From contig NZ_FMCX01000001.1 in assembly GCF_900091555.1 (NCBI RefSeq), positions 1,302,001-1,366,000 of the forward strand: DNA of 64,000 nucleotides, read 5' to 3'. The translations under genes and the position numbers were made by a program. This DNA is from Micromonospora mirobrigensis. Lineage in GTDB: Bacteria; Actinomycetota; Actinomycetes; Mycobacteriales; Micromonosporaceae. The notes under the pieces are model-generated. The model was given only the letters and a program-made list of their open reading frames with translations. It searched no databases and was not told the DNA's origin. This document shows, piece by piece, positions 59,560-64,000 of this stretch; the stretch's first letter is position 1, and each line of letters begins with the position of its first letter.

Positions 59560-59588
59560 ACGCCGCCACCGCCCGGGTGACCAGGTGA
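59556..59588 (+). CDS. 10-codon mini-ORF bridging crtI and idi
   Basis: ATG at 59556 overlaps the crtI stop (ATGA), and its TGA (59586-59588) overlaps the GTG of idi (GTGA). The peptide would be MNAATARVTR. It may serve only as a path for ribosomes between the two genes, in the same way as the mini-ORF at 35523. Confidence 0.35.
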   Translation: MNAATARVTR

Positions 59589-60190
59589 GCGCCCGCGAGG
59601 CCCATCTGGTCGAGCTGGTCGACGACGGCGGCCAGCCACTGGGCGAGGCCACCGTCTCCGCCGCCCACCGGCCACCCGGCCGGCTGCACCGGGCGTTCTC
59701 GGTGCTGCTGGTCGCGCCGGACGGGCGGGTGCTGCTGCAACGACGGGCCGCGGTGAAGACCCGGTTCCCGCTGCGCTGGGCCAACTCGTGCTGCGGTCAC
59801 CCCGCGCCCGGGGAGTCGCTCGCCGAGGCCGCCAACCGGCGCCTCGGCGAGGAGCTCGGCGCCGCGCCGGTCACCCTCACCGAGGTCGGGGTGTACGTCT
59901 ACTACGCCGAGGACCCGGCGACCGGCCGGGTCGAGTTCGAGTACGACCACGTGCTCCGCGCCGACGTGCCGGCCGACGTCACCGTGCTGCCCGACCCGGA
60001 CGAGGTGGCCGAGCTGCGCTGGGTCGACCCGGTGCGGCTGATGTCGGAGATCGATGCCGACCCCCGCGCGTACGCCCCCTGGCTGGGCGGGGTGGTCAGC
60101 CGACTGCTGCGCTCCGCCGACGCCGGCTCCGGAAAGCCGGTCGGCACCCCCGCGCACGACGACGCGTCGGAGCGGTCGGGTGGCCGATGA
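59585..60190 (+). CDS. idi: Isopentenyl-diphosphate delta-isomerase, type I
   Basis: The 201-residue protein is a Nudix-fold IPP isomerase. Catalytic Cys70 lies in NSCCGHP and the catalytic Glu in VEFEYDHVL. The Nudix-like segment is ESLAEAANRRLGEELGA. It interconverts IPP and DMAPP to feed the GGPP synthase. The C-terminal 25 residues (GSGKPVGTPAHDDAS) are an extension beyond the domain. GTG is reached through the mini-ORF overlap, and the stop lies 11 bp inside the MerR gene. Confidence 0.92.
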   Translation: MSAREAHLVELVDDGGQPLGEATVSAAHRPPGRLHRAFSVLLVAPDGRVLLQRRAAVKTRFPLRWANSCCGHPAPGESLAEAANRRLGEELGAAPVTLTEVGVYVYYAEDPATGRVEFEYDHVLRADVPADVTVLPDPDEVAELRWVDPVRLMSEIDADPRAYAPWLGGVVSRLLRSADAGSGKPVGTPAHDDASERSGGR

Positions 60191-61124
60191 GGCGCTGAGC
60201 GCGGGGGCCGTCGCGCGCCGGCTGGGCGTGGCGGTCACCACGCTGCGCACCTGGCACCAGCGGTACGGTCTCGGCCCCAGCCAGCACGTCCCCGGTCACC
60301 ACCGGCGCTACACGCCGGCCGACCTGGCGCGCCTGGAGATCATGCGCAAGCTCACCGCGGAGGGGGTGACCCCGGCCGAGGCGGCCCGGTGGGCCCGGCA
60401 GGCACCCGCGGTGGACCCGGCCGAGCTGGCCGGGTCCGGTCGGCTGCGACCGGCCCGGCACGGCGGTGGGCTCACCATCCCGGTGGGCCGGGCCGGACCG
60501 GCGGCGCGCGGGCTGGCCACGGCCGCCATGCGACTGGACTCGGCCGCGATCGGGGAGACCATCGCGCACGCGCTGGCCACCGACGGCGTGGTGGCCACCT
60601 GGGAGGGGCTGCTCCGCCCGGTCCTGGCCGGCATCGGTGAGCGGCACGCCGCCACCGCCGGGCTGATCGACGTCGAGCACCTGATGTCCCGGTGCGTCTC
60701 CGAGGCGTTCGCCGCCGTCGCCCGGTCCGCCCCGGCCACCGGCCCGGCCCGGGTCCTGCTCTCCTGCGCCGATGAGGAACAACACACCCTGCCGTTGGAG
60801 GCGCTCGGCGCGGCGCTGGCCGAGGTGGGTGTCGCATATCGGATGCTCGGCGCGCGGGTGCCGACCGCCGCCCTGGTCGAGGCGGTCAACCGGACCGGTC
60901 CCGCCGCCGTCGTGGTCTGGTCGCACACCCGGGCCACCGCCGACCCCGCCCAGCTCGCGGCCCTGCTGGCCGCCCCGCGCCGACCCCTGCTGGTGCTCGC
61001 CGCCGGGCCCGGCTGGCGGGCCGACATGCTGCCCGCCGGAGTGGTCCGGCCGGTGGACCTGGCCGAGGCGGTGTCACTCGCCGTGGCCGTCCGGGATTCC
61101 CTGGACCAGACCATGACAAGCTGA
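60180..61124 (+). CDS. MerR-family regulator with B12-binding domain (LitR/CarH-like)
   Basis: The 314-residue protein starts with a MerR helix-turn-helix (GAVARRLGVAVTTLRTWHQRYG, residues about 8-75). A four-helix bundle follows (about 105-190), then a B12-binding Rossmann domain (about 195-300) with the axial-ligand His in DEEQHTLPLEALG. CarH/LitR proteins bind adenosylcobalamin as tetrameric repressors and fall off DNA in light. In the bundle, the conserved Trp-x9-Glu-His motif reads His-x9-Glu-His (RHAATAGLIDVEH), an unusual change. GTG at 60180 overlaps idi by 11 bp. It most likely controls this carotenoid/photolyase cluster. Confidence 0.88.
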   Translation: MADEALSAGAVARRLGVAVTTLRTWHQRYGLGPSQHVPGHHRRYTPADLARLEIMRKLTAEGVTPAEAARWARQAPAVDPAELAGSGRLRPARHGGGLTIPVGRAGPAARGLATAAMRLDSAAIGETIAHALATDGVVATWEGLLRPVLAGIGERHAATAGLIDVEHLMSRCVSEAFAAVARSAPATGPARVLLSCADEEQHTLPLEALGAALAEVGVAYRMLGARVPTAALVEAVNRTGPAAVVVWSHTRATADPAQLAALLAAPRRPLLVLAAGPGWRADMLPAGVVRPVDLAEAVSLAVAVRDSLDQTMTS

Positions 61125-61198
61125 ACGGATCTACCGAACGTCACGCTCCGTCCATTACCGTCAGGTCGGTCCGCGCACCGATCCCCTCCGGAGCGAAC

Positions 61199-62038
61199 AT
61201 GACTTCACGCGCCGTATCGGCGATCTGCCTCAGCCTGCTGCTCGCCCTGAGCGGCTGCGGGGACCCCGTCCGGCACGTCGTCGGGGCCGGCGCGGGTGGT
61301 CCCGTCCCGGCCGCCTCCGGCACACCGGCCCCCACCGGGCCGGAGCCGACGTCCGCCCCGAAGCCGGAGCCGACGCCCAGCAGTCCGCCGCGTCCCGTCC
61401 GGCCCACCCCGCCGCCCCCGCCGAAGCTGCGGCCGCTGCCGAAGCAGCTCCCGGCCGACCTGCGCCGTAACACCGGCGTGCGGGCGGTGGCCCTCACCTT
61501 CGACGACGGACCCAGCCCGGCCTGGACCCCGCAGTTGCTCGACCAGCTGCGCGCCGCGCACGTCACCGCGACCTTCTGCGTGGTGGGCGTCCAGGTGAAG
61601 CGGCACCCCCAGCTGGTGGCCCGGATCGTCCGCGAGGGGCACCAGCTCTGCAACCACAGCTGGCGGCACGACATGGATCTCGGCCGCCGACCGCTGGCCG
61701 AGATCCGGGCCGACCTGGTCCGCACCAACCGGGCCATCCAGGCCGCCGCGCCGGGCGCCAAGGTGCCCTTCTTCCGGCAGCCCGGTGGCCGCTGGACCGG
61801 CGAGGAGATCCCGGTGGCCCGGCAGCTCGGCATGCGACCGCTGCACTGGAGCGTCGACCCGCAGGACTGGGCGAGGCCCGCCCCGCCGGTGATCACCAAG
61901 CGGGTGACCACGACGGTCCGGGCCGGCGCGGTGGTCCTGATGCACGACGGCGGGGGAAACCGCGCCTCGACCATGGCCGCCTGCCGCTTCCTGATCCCCG
62001 AACTGAAGCGCCGGTACGGCGTGACCCGGCTCCGCTGA
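61199..62038 (+). CDS. Lipoprotein polysaccharide deacetylase (NodB-type)
   Basis: The 279-residue protein has a lipobox LSGC (Cys20), a Pro-rich spacer (about residues 40-80) and a NodB domain with motif 1 TFDDGPS (100-106), motif 2 HSWRH (153-157, two metal-binding His), motif 3 RQPGGRW, motif 4 HWSVDPQDW, and motif 5 VVLMHDGG. It removes acetyl groups from a wall polymer or chitin-like sugar at the outer membrane face. GGAG precedes the ATG. It lies 74 bp from the MerR gene and 150 bp from the tRNA cluster. Confidence 0.9.
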   Translation: MTSRAVSAICLSLLLALSGCGDPVRHVVGAGAGGPVPAASGTPAPTGPEPTSAPKPEPTPSSPPRPVRPTPPPPPKLRPLPKQLPADLRRNTGVRAVALTFDDGPSPAWTPQLLDQLRAAHVTATFCVVGVQVKRHPQLVARIVREGHQLCNHSWRHDMDLGRRPLAEIRADLVRTNRAIQAAAPGAKVPFFRQPGGRWTGEEIPVARQLGMRPLHWSVDPQDWARPAPPVITKRVTTTVRAGAVVLMHDGGGNRASTMAACRFLIPELKRRYGVTRLR

Positions 62039-62091
62039 CCCTCGCTGACCTGCGGTTATGCGCTCGACTGTGCGCCGCGCCATACCGATTT

Positions 62092-62121
62092 GGTCGGCCA
62101 GCCGATCATCACGTATGCTTT
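62092..62121 (+). promoter_or_regulatory. Promoter of tRNA cluster
   Basis: TTGGTC (62092-62097) and TATGCT (62116-62121) are separated by 18 bp, a good sigma-70-type promoter 70 bp before tRNA-Glu. It can drive all three tRNA genes. The region 62039-62191 holds no other feature I can support. Confidence 0.55.
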
Positions 62122-62191
62122 CCAAGCCTCCGGCGGGGCCGGATGGGAGCAAGTCCGCTTGAAGTTGCGAGTGTGCAATGATGGCGGGGCC

Positions 62192-62264
62192 GCCCTCATC
62201 GTCTAGCGGCCCAGGACGTCGCCCTTTCAAGGCGGTAGCACGGGTTCGAATCCCGTTGGGGGCA
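62192..62264 (+). tRNA. tRNA-Glu(TTC)
   Basis: A 73-nt cloverleaf has acceptor stem GCCCTCA/TGGGGGC (one G-T pair), anticodon loop CTTTCAA giving TTC, and T-arm CGGG-TTCGAAT-CCCG. No CCA is encoded. First of three tRNA genes in a row. Confidence 0.97.
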
Positions 62265-62296
62265 CGATCCGGCTTCGGTCGGAGGCAACAGAGCAA

Positions 62297-62370
62297 GGTC
62301 CTGTGGAGCAGTTGGAGTGCTCGCCGCCCTGTCAAGGCGGAGGTCGCGGGTTCAAGTCCCGTCAGGACCG
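62297..62370 (+). tRNA. tRNA-Asp(GTC)
   Basis: A 74-nt cloverleaf has acceptor stem GGTCCTG/CAGGACC, anticodon loop CTGTCAA giving GTC, and T-arm GCGGG-TTCAAGT-CCCGT. The discriminator base is G, as expected for tRNA-Asp. Confidence 0.97.
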
Positions 62371-62454
62371 CAAGCGCTGACGCCGCGCGATGTTTGCGCG
62401 GCGTTCTGCGTATCGGAGCAGATACCCTCGCGGGTACGATGTTCCGAGCGGTAC

Positions 62455-62528
62455 GGCCAGGTAGCTCAGTTGGTACGAGCGTCCGACTGAAAATCGGAAG
62501 GTCGGCGGTTCGACCCCGCCCCTGGCCA
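62455..62528 (+). tRNA. tRNA-Phe(GAA)
   Basis: A 74-nt cloverleaf has acceptor stem GGCCAGG/CCTGGCC, anticodon loop CTGAAAA giving GAA, and T-arm GGCGG-TTCGACC-CCGCC. Discriminator A. Last gene of the cluster, followed by a terminator. Confidence 0.97.
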
Positions 62529-62551
62529 CATAGCCTTTCGCCGGGCTACAG

Positions 62552-62591
62552 AGATCCCCACCAGCGGAAACGCGGGTGGGGATCTTGCTTT
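62552..62591 (+). terminator. Rho-independent terminator after tRNA cluster
   Basis: AGATCCCCACC (62552-62562) pairs perfectly with GGTGGGGATCT (62575-62585), a 12-nt loop lies between, and TGCTTTT follows. This is the clearest intrinsic terminator of the window. Confidence 0.85.
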
Positions 62592-62640
62592 TCCCGGGCC
62601 CCGACGGCCTTCACCGGCCGCCTCGCGGCCCCGCGCCGGG

Positions 62641-62967
62641 TCAGCGTCGGACCAGCGTCCACCACCCCAGCGCGCCCAGCACGAGCAGCAGCGCCACCGC
62701 GAACAGGACGCTGCCGACCGGGTGCGGCACGGAGGCGAGGGACGGCACCTGCTGGACCAGCACGCCCGCACCGATCAGGGCCACCGTGCCACCCCACCGG
62801 ACCGGCTCGGACCGCTGGGCCGCCGTCAGGTGGGCGACCCGCACCCAGGCCACCGGGAACCGTCGCGTCACCGCCACCCGCCCGCCGATCAGCACCAGGC
62901 CGAAGCCGAGGGCCACCAGAACGAGACGCAGGGCCAGCGCCACCGGATCAGGGTCATCCACACTCAT
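62641..62967 (-). CDS. Small three-helix membrane protein
   Basis: The 108-residue protein has three hydrophobic segments (ALRLVLVALGFGLVLIGG, WGGTVALIGAGVLVQ and VGSVLFAVALLLVLGALGWW) and short charged loops. It is an unrecognised actinobacterial membrane protein. The ATG at 62967 starts the MSVDDPD leader; another ATG lies four codons upstream. It is convergent with the tRNA cluster and divergent from the DUF3224 gene. No function can be offered. Confidence 0.65.
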   Translation of the reverse strand: MSVDDPDPVALALRLVLVALGFGLVLIGGRVAVTRRFPVAWVRVAHLTAAQRSEPVRWGGTVALIGAGVLVQQVPSLASVPHPVGSVLFAVALLLVLGALGWWTLVRR

Positions 62968-63036
62968 GCGACCCATCATTCAAGCGCTGTCAATTCCCGC
63001 CCACGGCCGTTGCCGTCCTGCCGTACGCTGCCGCTC

Positions 63037-63444
63037 ATGAGAGCAGCCGGCACGTTCACCGTCGCGGCCTTCGTCCCCACCGAGCTGGTGCCGGAGCCCG
63101 CCGTCAAGACCGCGCTGCCGGTGGGGATCTCCAAGCTGGAGAAGCGCTACACCGGCGAGGTGGAGGGGCGCTCGGCGACGCTCTTCACCGCCGCGTACGA
63201 CCAGGCGGCGGGCGTCGGCACGTACGTGGCCATGGAGTCGTTCGAGGGCTCGCTGAACGGGCGGCACGGGGCCTTCAACTTCGTCCACTCCGCGGCCACC
63301 TCCGGCAGCGACCGCAGCGGCGAGTTCTTCACGATCGTGCCGTCCAGCGGCACCGGCGAACTCGCCGGCATCACCGGCACCGGCGGGCTGGCCGTGGACG
63401 CCGACGGCAGCCACCGGATCTGGTTCGACTACCAGATCGGCTGA
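63037..63444 (+). CDS. DUF3224-family protein
   Basis: The 135-residue protein matches the DUF3224 pattern by eye: an N-terminal strand GTFTVAAFVPTEL, then KLEKRYTGEVEGRSATLFTAAYD, TYVAMESFEGSLNGRHGAFNFVHSA and a C-terminal GITGTGGLAVDADGSHRIWFDY. The fold is a small beta barrel related to allene oxide cyclase-like proteins. Function unknown. TACGCT lies seven bases before the ATG (leaderless pattern). A small membrane-protein gene follows after 10 bp. Confidence 0.85.
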   Translation: MRAAGTFTVAAFVPTELVPEPAVKTALPVGISKLEKRYTGEVEGRSATLFTAAYDQAAGVGTYVAMESFEGSLNGRHGAFNFVHSAATSGSDRSGEFFTIVPSSGTGELAGITGTGGLAVDADGSHRIWFDYQIG

Positions 63445-63454
63445 GGAGAGCACG

Positions 63455-63640
63455 ATGGCGAGGTTCGTCGTACCCCTCGTCTGCCTGGTGGCGCTGTTCG
63501 CCTTCTACCGGCTGAACCAGCGGCTCGTCGACCGTAAGGGCCTGGACCATCGGCCGTACTTCGTACCCAGCCTGTGGGGTCCGCTCGGTACGCTGATCAT
63601 CGTGCTGGCGCAGCCCCTGGGCTGGGCACGGCGTCCCTGA
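63455..63640 (+). CDS. 61-residue membrane protein
   Basis: The short protein has an N-terminal hydrophobic helix (FVVPLVCLVALFAFYRL) and a second one (LWGPLGTLIIVLAQPLG), separated by a charged loop. GAGGAG precedes the ATG at ribosome distance, which supports translation. It is probably in one operon with the DUF3224 gene. No family recognised. Confidence 0.6.
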   Translation: MARFVVPLVCLVALFAFYRLNQRLVDRKGLDHRPYFVPSLWGPLGTLIIVLAQPLGWARRP

Positions 63641-63655
63641 GCGTCAGGAGGGCCG

Positions 63656-64000
63656 CTACCGGTCCGGACGCTGCTGCCCCTGGCGGCGCTGGGCGATACC
63701 GCCCTGGATCGCCTCCCAGACGCTCCGCCCGGCCTGGCGCAGGCTCTCCCCCGCCTGGGAGGTGAGCTGCCCGCCGCCGCGTTCGCCCGTCTCGCCGCGT
63801 TCGGCCTGCTCCGCCGGCCCGGCCGACGGCTCCCCTGCCTCCTTCTCCTGCTCCGACGCGGCCGGTCGGGGCTGCTCCTCGGGCGGCGCGGCCGGTTCCT
63901 CGGGCGGCAGGCCCGCCGGCGGCTCCGGCGACGGTCCGACCGGTGCCCCGGGCCCCGCGGACGGCTCGGTGGTGAGGCCACCCGCCGGCGCCTCGGGCGG
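63656..64000 (-). CDS. Pro/Glu/Ala-rich protein, C-terminal part (gene continues outside window)
   Basis: The reverse-strand frame is open from the right edge to a TAG at 63656, giving 114 residues. The first 80 are rich in Pro, Glu, Ala and Gly (e.g. PPEEPAAPPEEQPRPAASEQ) and the last 30 form a probable helix (ESLRQAGRSVWEAIQGGIAQRRQ). It looks like a disordered tail or linker followed by a short conserved end. The main domain must lie beyond position 64000. Function cannot be judged. Confidence 0.65.
   Translation of the reverse strand, partial: PPEAPAGGLTTEPSAGPGAPVGPSPEPPAGLPPEEPAAPPEEQPRPAASEQEKEAGEPSAGPAEQAERGETGERGGGQLTSQAGESLRQAGRSVWEAIQGGIAQRRQGQQRPDR

Overview
The window is high-GC actinobacterial DNA, most likely from a Micromonospora-like member of the Micromonosporaceae. 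This is inferred from very high GC at third codon positions, many GTG starts, 4-bp ATGA/GTGA gene overlaps, promoter-proximal starts without a leader, and typical actinobacterial families (LitR-type MerR, DUF397, Tad pili, ECF sigma factors with odd partners). No rRNA, CRISPR array, prophage or large biosynthetic cluster is visible; most of it reads as ordinary chromosome with a few accessory patches.

Layout. 1-8.4 kb: MFS transporter with divergent FadR-type regulator, mscL, an 81-residue protein preceded by a strong LexA/SOS-box match, small stress-type proteins, a BenE-type transporter, a LuxR-family ATPase regulator divergent from a PP2C phosphatase, and an Eis-type acetyltransferase. 8.4-14.5 kb: MFS exporter coupled to an SDR, ZIP transporter, beta-helix lipoprotein, a hairpin repeat, and an epimerase. 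14.5-16.1 kb: tRNA-Lys followed by a small accessory patch with a two-gene nucleotidyltransferase (toxin-antitoxin-like) pair and a tRNA-like remnant. 16.1-22.9 kb: DIP1984 protein, HAD hydrolase, lamin-tail protein, GH10 xylanase with two palindromic candidate operators, a lipoprotein and a transglutaminase-like protein. 23.0-27.4 kb: five overlapping genes encoding an ECF sigma factor, zinc-finger anti-sigma factor, ABC ATPase and two membrane proteins. 27.4-29.1 kb: ECF42-type sigma factor and its YCII partner. 29.3-31.4 kb: a YbaB-like protein, two WXG100-like proteins, a toxin-like protein and a HEAT immunity-like protein, i.e. a polymorphic-toxin module split into separate genes.

32.9-43.3 kb holds a Tad/Flp pilus locus: prepilin peptidase on the minus strand, then lipoprotein, secreted protein, CpaB/SAF, MinD-like ATPase, CpaF, TadB, TadC, pilin, three TadE/G-like proteins and a LysM protein. 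43.3-46.4 kb: Rieske protein, SigE-type sigma factor with a downstream membrane protein, and an NTF2-like protein. 46.4-50.2 kb: candidate NrdR box and a cobalamin riboswitch ahead of class Ia ribonucleotide reductase nrdAB. 50.25-50.5 kb: a short element with inverted-repeat ends carrying a DUF397 fragment. 50.6-54.1 kb: crotonase, FAD disulfide reductase and serine hydrolase, followed by a GNAT remnant and a hairpin repeat.

54.6-61.1 kb is a light-response module: photolyase and phytoene synthase on one strand, and GGPP synthase, phytoene desaturase, IPP isomerase and a B12-binding MerR regulator on the other, around a shared promoter region. The window ends with a NodB deacetylase, a tRNA-Glu/Asp/Phe cluster with promoter and terminator, three small genes and a truncated Pro/Glu/Ala-rich gene. 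Cobalamin is therefore a likely signal at two places: the nrdAB riboswitch and the carotenoid regulator.
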